Positions 8,418-13,848 of a stretch of 13,848 nucleotides of DNA are shown one piece after another. Source of the DNA: Desulfuromonadales bacterium (GTDB taxonomy: Bacteria > Desulfobacterota > Desulfuromonadia > Desulfuromonadales > BM103); assembly GCA_029859485.1 (NCBI GenBank), contig JAOUDB010000028.1:1-13848 (forward strand), given 5' to 3'. The notes beneath the pieces are model-generated. The model was not told the DNA's origin, searched no databases, and saw nothing but the letters and a program-made list of their open reading frames with translations. Both the position numbers and the translations under genes were made by a program. Every line of letters starts with the position of its first letter. Position 1 is the stretch's first letter.

Positions 8418-8900
8418 TCAGCTATCGCTTGTGGTCATCAACACGACTGCATGTGCGGAGATCCCTTCACCGCGGCCGGTAAAGCCAAGCTGCTCTGTTG
8501 TTGTCGCCTTCACATTCATGCAGCCGCTCGGGACCTGGCAAACCTTGGCCAGGTTGACCACCATCTGGGCAACATAGGGTGCCAATTTGGGGCGTTGTGC
8601 AACCACGGTCGTGTCCAGGTTGCTGACCCGAAAACCACGGGCCTTTGCCAAACCGACGACATGCTCCAGAAGAAGCACACTGTTGATCCCTCTGTAGGTC
8701 TCATCTGTGTCAGGGAAGTAACGTCCTATATCACCAAGACCCAGAGCGCCGAGGATGGCATCAGAAACCGCATGCAGCAAAACATCAGCATCTGAATGCC
8801 CGTGCAGACCATATTCGTAGGGAATGGTAACGCCCCCCAGAACCAGGGGACGATCAGGAACCAGGCGATGAACATCGAAACCATGACCAATGCGTATCAT
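8418..8900 (-). CDS. ispF: 2-C-methyl-D-erythritol 2,4-cyclodiphosphate synthase
   Basis: IspF converts CDP-ME 2-phosphate into the cyclic diphosphate MEcPP with release of CMP, in the non-mevalonate route to isoprenoids. The 160-residue length is standard. The metal ligands D9, H11 and H43 are in MIRIGHGFDVHRL and HSDADVLLHAVSD. The substrate-binding region KATTTEQLGFTGRGEGI (131-147) is intact. I chose the ATG at 8900 because it gives the family N terminus and overlaps the ispD stop by 4 nt (ATGA), a sign of translational coupling. A GGGAGAGG run lies in the end of ispD just before it. A longer in-frame start (9017) would add 39 residues unlike the family and is rejected. Confidence 0.97.
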   Translation of the reverse strand: MIRIGHGFDVHRLVPDRPLVLGGVTIPYEYGLHGHSDADVLLHAVSDAILGALGLGDIGRYFPDTDETYRGINSVLLLEHVVGLAKARGFRVSNLDTTVVAQRPKLAPYVAQMVVNLAKVCQVPSGCMNVKATTTEQLGFTGRGEGISAHAVVLMTTSDS

Positions 8901-9598
8901 GTCAGAGAGACCTCTCCCGCCGAGATCAAAGCCCGGGCCAGGGCCAGGTCTGCCGGCGTTGTTATCTTGATATTGTGTGGATGACCGGGAAGAACGGCAA
9001 CCGGCCAGCCGCACCACTCAACCAGGGAGGCATCATCGGTGCCAAGGTAGCCACCAGCATAAGCCCGTCTGTGAGCCTCGCGAATTCTATCGCAGCGAAA
9101 CGCCTGGGGGGTCTGCACCTGCCAGAGAAGGCTTCGATCCAGAGTCGAACGTACCAGCCCGTCAAACACCTCTTTGATCGTATCCTGTGCCGGAACCGCC
9201 AGGATCGCCGCACCCTCGGCGGCAGCCATTTGCACAAGTGGCCCTATCTGCTCCTGCGGAAAGAACGGACGAACACCATCGTGAATCAGAACCACATCCT
9301 GATCTGCCGCGCCACAAGCCTCCAGCCCGTTACGTACAGAGTCCTGTCGTTCTGCCCCCCCGGCAATCACGACACCGATCTTTTCCAGACGATAGCGTTC
9401 CACCAGGTCGGCCCGACAAGTGGCGACATCCTCCTCGGGAACAACCAGGTGAATTGACGAAATTTGCGGCTGATCAGCAAGCCTCGACAGCGTCTGCACC
9501 AGAATCGGCCGATCGCCAAGCTCCAGGTACTGCTTTCTCGTATCACCACCGATCCTGCGGCCGCTGCCGGCAGCAGGGATCAGAACATGAACATTCAT
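8897..9598 (-). CDS. ispD: 2-C-methyl-D-erythritol 4-phosphate cytidylyltransferase
   Basis: IspD couples CTP to methylerythritol phosphate, giving CDP-methylerythritol in the MEP isoprenoid pathway. The 233-residue length fits. The nucleotide-binding loop PAAGSGRRIG (8-17) with R21 K22 QY (21-24), HDGVRPF (106-112), TLDRS (152-156, R155), LGTDD (185-189) and the NIK (209-211) substrate lysine K211 are all present. ATG 9598 has AGGAAGAG seven bases upstream. The gene is the first of the ispD-ispF pair, and carD lies further upstream on the same strand, an order also known from actinobacteria and deltaproteobacteria. A terminator at 9769-9796 separates it from carD and a possible promoter lies at 9621-9649. 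Confidence 0.97.
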   Translation of the reverse strand: MNVHVLIPAAGSGRRIGGDTRKQYLELGDRPILVQTLSRLADQPQISSIHLVVPEEDVATCRADLVERYRLEKIGVVIAGGAERQDSVRNGLEACGAADQDVVLIHDGVRPFFPQEQIGPLVQMAAAEGAAILAVPAQDTIKEVFDGLVRSTLDRSLLWQVQTPQAFRCDRIREAHRRAYAGGYLGTDDASLVEWCGWPVAVLPGHPHNIKITTPADLALARALISAGEVSLT

Positions 9599-9620
9599 AG
9601 GCTCTTCCTGTTGTCAGTCG

Positions 9621-9649
9621 TTAATATTCCAGCCTGGAGGCCAGGCCAA
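9621..9649 (-). promoter_or_regulatory. Candidate promoter of ispD-ispF with internal inverted repeat
   Basis: On the minus strand a -35-like TTGGCC (9644-9649) is 17 bases from TATTAA (9621-9626). The predicted start near 9614 would give a very short leader that still holds the ispD Shine-Dalgarno. The spacer contains a perfect inverted repeat, GCCTGG-AGG-CCAGGC (9632-9646), that also overlaps the -35 box, a typical position for a repressor site. Both the promoter and the operator reading are inference. Confidence 0.35.
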
Positions 9650-9768
9650 CGACTTTGCAAGGGGTTCCAAAAACCGCTCATGTGCGCCTCAAGCTACTAT
9701 TTCTATCGTATTTACCACCATTTGAAAATAATTAATTAGAAGATAGTTTCGCCGACAGTAAATAATAA

Positions 9769-9796
9769 GGGCCGAGTGCTCATTAGCACCCGGCCC
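9769..9796 (-). terminator. Intrinsic terminator of carD
   Basis: On the minus strand the RNA forms a 12-bp stem: GGGCCGGGTGCT pairs with AGCACTCGGCCC (one G-U pair) around the tetraloop AATG. It is followed by TTATTATTT. It begins 28 bases past the carD stop. On the plus strand the G-U pair becomes an A-C mismatch, which supports minus-strand use. Confidence 0.87.
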
Positions 9797-9823
9797 GAAA
9801 TTCTTGATTCTTTCTTTCTGAAA

Positions 9824-10306
9824 TCAGTTGACCATATTTTCGAGGCGTTCCGTCACCATATCTTCCTCGATCCCTTCAGCAAGAGCCAGCTCCTTGACCA
9901 ACAGCCTTCTGGCCAACTCCAGAACTTTTTTCTCACCATAAGAAAGTTCTTTCTCTTCCTTGATCAGGTACAGCTCGCGCAGAACTTCGGCAACATCAAT
10001 CGGGTCACCCGTTTTGATCTTGTCGTTGTATTCACGCTGTCGGCGGCTCCAGGAAGCAATCGCTAAAGAGCCGATTTGCTTTTCCTCGAGGACATTGTAT
10101 ATTGTCTCGACTTTGTCTTTACTGATCAGAGTACGCAAACCAACCTGATTGGCATTGCCCACCGGGACCATGATGGTCATATCGTTATCAATGATGCGCA
10201 GGATATAAAAGTCGTGGGTTTGACCGCAGAACTCGCGAGACTCAATATTTTCAACAACACCGACCCCTTGTGCAGGGTATACAGCTCGGTCACCAATTTT
10301 AAACAT
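9824..10306 (-). CDS. carD: CarD/CdnL-family RNA polymerase-binding regulator
   Basis: CarD-family proteins bind the beta subunit of RNA polymerase and stabilise the open promoter complex; they control rRNA and many housekeeping promoters in mycobacteria and myxobacteria. The 160-residue length matches the family (about 162 in Mycobacterium). The N-terminal Tudor-like domain starts FKIGDRAVYPAQGVGVVENI (2-21). The helical C-terminal domain carries W86 in SWSRRQREYND, the position of the tryptophan that wedges into the minor groove at the edge of the bubble. The ATG at 10306 gives the family start and has GGGAG upstream. An upstream in-frame start (10345) would add 13 unrelated residues and lie upstream of the predicted transcription start. 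The gene has a near-consensus promoter and its own terminator, so it is probably monocistronic though adjacent to ispD-ispF. Confidence 0.95.
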   Translation of the reverse strand: MFKIGDRAVYPAQGVGVVENIESREFCGQTHDFYILRIIDNDMTIMVPVGNANQVGLRTLISKDKVETIYNVLEEKQIGSLAIASWSRRQREYNDKIKTGDPIDVAEVLRELYLIKEEKELSYGEKKVLELARRLLVKELALAEGIEEDMVTERLENMVN

Positions 10307-10335
10307 TATTGTTAATTCTCCCTGTGGAAATAAAA

Positions 10336-10364
10336 ACAATACCACAAGCGGCCTCTTCAGTCAA
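10336..10364 (-). promoter_or_regulatory. Sigma-70-type promoter of carD
   Basis: On the minus strand a -35 box TTGACT (10359-10364), a 17-base spacer and a -10 box TATTGT (10336-10341) lie just upstream of carD. The start would be near 10329, leaving a leader of about 23 bases that contains the GGGAG ribosome-binding site at 10318-10322. Confidence 0.7.
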
Positions 10365-10436
10365 GGAAACCTAGATTATTCGCGGGTTTGTTCACACAAG
10401 AGGCTTGACAGAAAAACAAGCTGCCGAGAGGACAAA

Positions 10437-11366
10437 ATGCGTATTGGCGTAATCGGCTCCGGAGCTCTTGGGCTTTTTTATGGAGGCCTGCTGCAACGAG
10501 CCGGACATGACGTTCATTTTCTCCTGCGTCGCAACTACCAGGCGATCACTTCATCGGGCTTGAAAGTCACTTCACCTCGTGGTGACTTCCACCTGCGACA
10601 GGTCAAGGGCTACCGCGACAGCTCAGAGATCGGCCCGGTCGATCTGGTCCTGATCGGCTTGAAAGCCTATGCCAATCAGTCACTTATTGAACTTGTCCGC
10701 CCGTTGGTGGCCAGTGAAACCACAATCCTGACCCTGCAAAACGGCCTCGGCAACGAGGAGCTGTTGGCAACGGCCTTCAACGCGCAGCAGATCGTAGGTG
10801 GAGTTGCCTTTCTCTGCTGTAACCGCGGCGAACCCGGCACAGTTCACCACCTTGACCAGGGCTCCATCCGCATCGCTGAATTCGCCCAAAAGCCCGGCAG
10901 CAGGCTCGAGGCTCTGTCCAACAGCTTCAATCAAGCGGACATCCCCTGCACCACGGGTCCCGATCTCACCCGAATCCGTTGGGAAAAGTTGGTCTGGAAC
11001 ATCCCCTTCAACGGCCTCTGCGCCTTAACCGGCCTGCCGACCAATCAACTTCTGGGCTGCCCGGAAACCCGGCAACTGATTACGGAAATCATGCAGGAAG
11101 TGATCGCCGCCGCCAACCGGCAAGGGTTATCAGAAGCCATCGATGCAACCGCCACCATTGAACCGATGCTACAGACAACTGCAGGCATGGGCGCTTACCG
11201 GCCAAGCATGATGATTGATCGTCAACAGGGGGCGCCTCTGGAGCTTGCCGCAATATATGCGAATCCCCTGCAGCAGGCCGCTCGAACCAACACACCGATG
11301 CCCCGGACCGCGATGCTCCACGCTCTCTTGCAGGCAACCGAGCATCCTGACCAAGACAAAAGCTGA
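10437..11366 (+). CDS. panE: 2-dehydropantoate 2-reductase (ketopantoate reductase family)
   Basis: Family members reduce ketopantoate to pantoate with NADPH for pantothenate and coenzyme A synthesis. The 309 residues contain an N-terminal Rossmann motif GSGALG (7-12) in MRIGVIGSGALGLFYGGLL, the TLQNGLGNEE segment (99-108, N102), and a C-terminal domain. The catalytic lysine is K184 in RWEKLVWNIPFN, and the substrate-binding glutamate is E269 in GAPLELAAIY. Both key residues are present. The PanE/ApbA family also includes reductases of other 2-oxo acids, so the substrate is probable, not proven. ATG 10437 follows an AGAGGA ribosome-binding site. The gene is divergent from carD across 130 bases and converges with lexA, 50 bases away. 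A TTGACA at 10405 is too near the start codon to be its -35 box. Confidence 0.88.
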   Translation: MRIGVIGSGALGLFYGGLLQRAGHDVHFLLRRNYQAITSSGLKVTSPRGDFHLRQVKGYRDSSEIGPVDLVLIGLKAYANQSLIELVRPLVASETTILTLQNGLGNEELLATAFNAQQIVGGVAFLCCNRGEPGTVHHLDQGSIRIAEFAQKPGSRLEALSNSFNQADIPCTTGPDLTRIRWEKLVWNIPFNGLCALTGLPTNQLLGCPETRQLITEIMQEVIAAANRQGLSEAIDATATIEPMLQTTAGMGAYRPSMMIDRQQGAPLELAAIYANPLQQAARTNTPMPRTAMLHALLQATEHPDQDKS

Positions 11367-11416
11367 CGGCCGTTCAAGGCACAATCGCTGGCTTCTGTCA
11401 GCAGCAGGAGCCTCGA

Positions 11417-12028
11417 CTATTCCAGGACACGGCAGAGGCCGGTCACCTTGCCGACAATCGCCACATCCAGCGTGCCGGCAGCAATGAAGATCGGCTCCAT
11501 GCCGGCATTCTCCGGCTGCAGGCGAATGCGATCGCCTTCATGAAAAAAACGCTTCAAGGTGGCCTCGCCATCGATTAGCACCACTACAATTTCACCATTC
11601 TCCGCCGTCAACTGCGGACGAATCACCGCCAGGTCTCCAGCAAGGATATGCGCCTCAATCATCGAGTCACCCTTGACGCGCAGCAGAAACGCATCCCGAG
11701 ATTTAACCAGCACAGAATCCACAGCGATATGCGCCTCAACTTCCTCCATCGCCAATTCCGGAACACCGGCCCGCACACTACCCACCAACGGCAAAAGGAC
11801 TGAACCACGCTCGACACGATTTGTCAGGGCGATGGAACGAGAGCTGCCGGGGCTGCGGGTGACCAGGCCTTCTCGTTCCAAAGCCTTGAGGTGACGTAAG
11901 ACACCGAGGTTACCGGAGACATGAAGATGACTGGCGATTTCCTGAAGGGTCGGCGGATAACCTTTGTCAGCCAGATAAGCGACCAGAAAATCGTAGACCT
12001 GCTGTTGTCGTTTCGTCAGACTGGACAT
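11417..12028 (-). CDS. lexA: SOS repressor LexA
   Basis: LexA represses DNA-damage genes and inactivates itself by RecA-stimulated autocleavage. The 203-residue length is typical. The N-terminal winged helix begins TKRQQQVYDFL, and PTLQEIASHLHV leads into a recognition region SGNLGVLRHLKAL (38-50), which differs from the E. coli RSPNAAEEHLKAL type. The cleavage bond is A87-G88 in SVRAGVP. The catalytic dyad is S122 in GDSM and K159 in ATLKRF. I chose ATG 12028 because it gives the family start and has GAGG five bases upstream. A TTG at 12055 would add nine residues and is less likely. lexA is divergent from the rhomboid gene and converges with panE. A perfect inverted repeat 38 bases upstream of the start is a candidate autoregulatory operator. 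Confidence 0.97.
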   Translation of the reverse strand: MSSLTKRQQQVYDFLVAYLADKGYPPTLQEIASHLHVSGNLGVLRHLKALEREGLVTRSPGSSRSIALTNRVERGSVLLPLVGSVRAGVPELAMEEVEAHIAVDSVLVKSRDAFLLRVKGDSMIEAHILAGDLAVIRPQLTAENGEIVVVLIDGEATLKRFFHEGDRIRLQPENAGMEPIFIAAGTLDVAIVGKVTGLCRVLE

Positions 12029-12065
12029 GAAAGCCTCGCTTTTAAGAAAAGGCAAACTCAGTTTA

Positions 12066-12083
12066 AGTTACTATAAAGTAACT
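12066..12083. promoter_or_regulatory. Inverted repeat upstream of lexA, candidate LexA operator
   Basis: AGTTAC-TATAAA-GTAACT is a perfect inverted repeat with 6-base arms and a 6-base spacer. It lies 38 bases before the lexA ATG and 73 before the divergent rhomboid gene. On the minus strand it contains TATAGT (12070-12075), a possible lexA -10 box, so a bound repressor would block transcription. It is neither the E. coli CTGT-N8-ACAG nor the Gram-positive GAAC-N4-GTTC box. LexA sites are known to vary widely among deltaproteobacteria. Function is inferred from position and symmetry. Confidence 0.5.
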
Positions 12084-12156
12084 AACACAATTAAATAGTG
12101 AGAGTCAACAAATCAGAGGTGACGCAGAGGCAACAATTTGCGATGATAGACTCATC

Positions 12157-13116
12157 ATGCCTGAGCCGCCCATAGACATCCTTTCGCCCGAACCGATCCA
12201 CGAAGAGTGGCGGCCTTTATCCTCGCGGCTCGATGCAACAAAAGCGATCACCCTCTCAAAACGACAGATGCGCAGCTGGTCGCTGGTTCTGGCCGCACGC
12301 CACATCCCCTGCCATCCGGAGCGACGGGGCTTTGGTTGGCAGTTGCTGGTCCCGGCCAACATGCTGGCGCTGGCAGCAAAAGAACTGCGCCAGTACGAGA
12401 GCGAAAATCATGGCTGGCCCCCCCCACCCCCGCAAGAGACACCCCTGGTCGACAATCGCGCGACCACCCTCTGGATCTTGATTGCTATCGGAGTTTTCTA
12501 CAATCTCACCCTGCGCGACATCAACCTCGCCGGACACTACCCCGTTAACTGGTATGAACTGGGCAACGCCCACGCCGGCAAGATCATGGACGGTCAATGG
12601 TGGCGCCTGATCACCGCTCTCACACTGCACGCCGACTGGCAGCACTTGCTGGGCAACCTTGTAATTGGAGGCGTATTCGTTTCACGCCTCTGCCGTGACC
12701 TGCGCTCCGGTCCAGGCTGGCTGTTGCTGCTGGCCGCCGGGACATTCGGTAATCTGATTAACGCCTGGCTGCAAAACCCTGCTCACCGAGCGGTTGGTGC
12801 CTCCACCGCAATCTTCGGCGCGGTCGGCATCCTGGCCGCCATCAGCATGGTGCGCTACCGTCAGAATTTGCGCCCACGCCGGCGCTGGACCTTACCGGTC
12901 GCAGCGGCCCTCGGTCTGCTCGCCATGCTCGGTGTCGGCGGCGAGAACACCGATCTCGGCGCTCACCTGTTCGGCTTCCTCTTCGGCCTGCCCCTCGGTT
13001 TCGGCGCCGAACTGGCCATAGAGAGATATGGCCGCCCCCACTGGAAGGTGAACACTTTAATGGCCATGACCAGCATCGCCATCGTCATCGGAGCCTGGTG
13101 GGCAGCCCTGAGCTGA
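12157..13116 (+). CDS. Rhomboid-family intramembrane serine protease
   Basis: Rhomboids cleave transmembrane substrates within the inner membrane. The 319 residues have a hydrophilic N-terminal domain (about 1-100) ending in a proline-rich linker (GWPPPPPQETP). A rhomboid core of six or seven hydrophobic segments runs from about 103 to 317. Diagnostic motifs are WWRLITALTLHADWQHLLGN (148-167, the conserved H158, H163 and N167), GASTAIFG (214-221) with the catalytic nucleophile S216, and GAHLFGFLFG (268-277) with the catalytic base H270. The Ser-His dyad is intact, so activity is expected; the substrate is unknown. The N-terminal domain, with ELRQYESENHGW (76-87), resembles the soluble domain seen before the core in some bacterial rhomboids. 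ATG 12157 is the best start available, but no good Shine-Dalgarno precedes it. The gene is divergent from lexA across 128 bases. Confidence 0.93.
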   Translation: MPEPPIDILSPEPIHEEWRPLSSRLDATKAITLSKRQMRSWSLVLAARHIPCHPERRGFGWQLLVPANMLALAAKELRQYESENHGWPPPPPQETPLVDNRATTLWILIAIGVFYNLTLRDINLAGHYPVNWYELGNAHAGKIMDGQWWRLITALTLHADWQHLLGNLVIGGVFVSRLCRDLRSGPGWLLLLAAGTFGNLINAWLQNPAHRAVGASTAIFGAVGILAAISMVRYRQNLRPRRRWTLPVAAALGLLAMLGVGGENTDLGAHLFGFLFGLPLGFGAELAIERYGRPHWKVNTLMAMTSIAIVIGAWWAALS

Positions 13117-13121
13117 AGAGG

Positions 13122-13149
13122 TTGACGGACTGTCGATTGGCGCTATTGT
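13122..13149 (+). promoter_or_regulatory. Candidate promoter of the DUF3014 gene
   Basis: TTGACG (13122-13127) lies 16 bases from TATTGT (13144-13149), six bases past the stop codon of the rhomboid gene. A start near 13156 would leave a leader of about 33 bases with the GGAGA ribosome-binding site. The -10 hexamer is the same as that of carD. Confidence 0.5.
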
Positions 13150-13188
13150 TCTATGAAGAGTCAAAAGTCTTAATTCTGGAGAACACTT

Positions 13189-13848
13189 ATGAAAAGTTGG
13201 CCCTTCCGGTTTGGATTTATCGTTATCGGCGCAATCATCGCGATTGCTTATTGGCAGTTTTATCTTCCCGGCCAAGAGGAGCCGAAGCAGGTGTTCACAC
13301 CGGCGCCGGTTATCGAGCCAAACGTTGAACCGGTGATCCAGCATCCGGTCACCACGACGCCTGAAGAACTGGAAAGTACTGAGCCACTCATCGATCTGGA
13401 AAAACCTCTGCCGGAGCTGAAGCAGAGTGACCTGCCGATGGCTGAGATTCTGGCCAAACTCTTTGCCGACCAGAAGTTGGACCGCTTCTTTATCCTAGAA
13501 CATTTTATCGAGCGCTTCGTGGTCATGGTCGACAACCTGCCGCGCCCACAGCTACCGTCCACCCACCGTCCACTCAAGAAGACAGCGGGGAAATTCCTGG
13601 CACAGGGAGAGCGGGATCAATTGACGATCGCCCCGACCAACTATAAACGCTACACGCCCCTTATCAAGATGGGGGCCGCCCTCGACACCACACAGGTTGT
13701 TGCTGTCTACAAACGCCTCTACCCGCTCTTCCAGCAAGCCTACCAGGAGCTTGGCTACCCGAAGGCTTACTTCAATGACCGCCTGGTTGAAGTCATCGAT
13801 CACCTGTTGGTCACTCCGCAGATAACCGGACCTGTTTATTTGACCCAA
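13189..13848 (+). CDS. DUF3014 family membrane-anchored protein (cut by the window edge)
   Basis: The frame from ATG 13189 stays open for 220 codons to the last base, so the 3' end lies outside the window. It begins MKSWPFRFGFIVIGAIIAIAYW, a single N-terminal membrane anchor (about 7-24) followed by a proline- and glutamate-rich linker (about 28-82). A folded domain follows with FIERFVVMVDNLPRPQLPS, YKRYTPLI, YKRLYPLFQQAYQELGYP and FNDRLVEVIDHLL, which I recognise as the DUF3014 family. Its biochemical role is unknown. The topology suggests a periplasmic domain tethered to the inner membrane. GGAGA lies eight bases before the ATG. The gene has its own likely promoter just after the rhomboid gene and is on the same strand. 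DUF3014 proteins are mostly from proteobacteria, and few or no residues seem to be missing. Confidence 0.88.
   Translation, partial: MKSWPFRFGFIVIGAIIAIAYWQFYLPGQEEPKQVFTPAPVIEPNVEPVIQHPVTTTPEELESTEPLIDLEKPLPELKQSDLPMAEILAKLFADQKLDRFFILEHFIERFVVMVDNLPRPQLPSTHRPLKKTAGKFLAQGERDQLTIAPTNYKRYTPLIKMGAALDTTQVVAVYKRLYPLFQQAYQELGYPKAYFNDRLVEVIDHLLVTPQITGPVYLTQ

Noticed and set aside
8901..9017. Longer in-frame start for ispF (39 extra residues).
   Set aside because: The extension lies inside ispD, is unlike any IspF N terminus, and the ATG at 8900 gives the standard start and ATGA coupling.
10405..10410. Perfect TTGACA upstream of panE.
   Set aside because: A -10 box at normal spacing would fall on the ribosome-binding site and start codon, and no matching hexamer is there.
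11361..11402. GCTGAC and GTCAGC arms between panE and lexA as a shared terminator.
   Set aside because: The loop would be about 30 bases, the stem is only six pairs, and no T-run follows in either direction.

Overview
This window looks like ordinary chromosome from a Gram-negative deltaproteobacterium, most plausibly of the Desulfuromonadales (Geobacter/Desulfuromonas/Pelobacter type). That placement is an inference from gene content. It rests on a CarD-type RNA polymerase regulator just upstream of ispD-ispF, a bacterial GlnRS, a LexA whose DNA-binding helix and putative operator are not of the E. coli type, a COG3671-like small membrane protein, and a DUF3014 protein. Base composition is moderate and even. 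No insertion sequence, CRISPR array, phage gene, tRNA or rRNA was found.

Layout, left to right. A perfect bidirectional terminator (34-83) closes the long UbiD-family decarboxylase gene (146-1984, minus). The ubiD promoter (2041-2069) lies in a region shared with a divergent small membrane-protein gene (2132-2488, plus). Then follows a long minus-strand block, read right to left: carD (9824-10306) with a strong promoter and its own terminator, ispD and ispF overlapping by 4 nt, glnS, a decayed cheB remnant, cysS, a decayed cheY-like remnant, and uvrB (2523-4517). Right of carD, divergently, is a PanE-family reductase (10437-11366, plus). It converges with lexA (11417-12028, minus). lexA is divergent from a rhomboid protease gene (12157-13116, plus), and a DUF3014 gene (13189 onward, plus) runs off the right edge with its own promoter.

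Functions. The block is mostly housekeeping: two MEP-pathway isoprenoid enzymes, two aminoacyl-tRNA synthetases, nucleotide excision repair, the SOS repressor, a candidate pantothenate-pathway reductase and a global transcription regulator.

The least ordinary parts are two. First, remnants of two chemotaxis genes sit on either side of cysS; each keeps its 3' end and has lost its 5' end, which suggests a lost chemotaxis gene set. Second, a perfect inverted repeat between lexA and the rhomboid gene is a candidate non-canonical LexA operator. I found no convincing undescribed multi-gene system.
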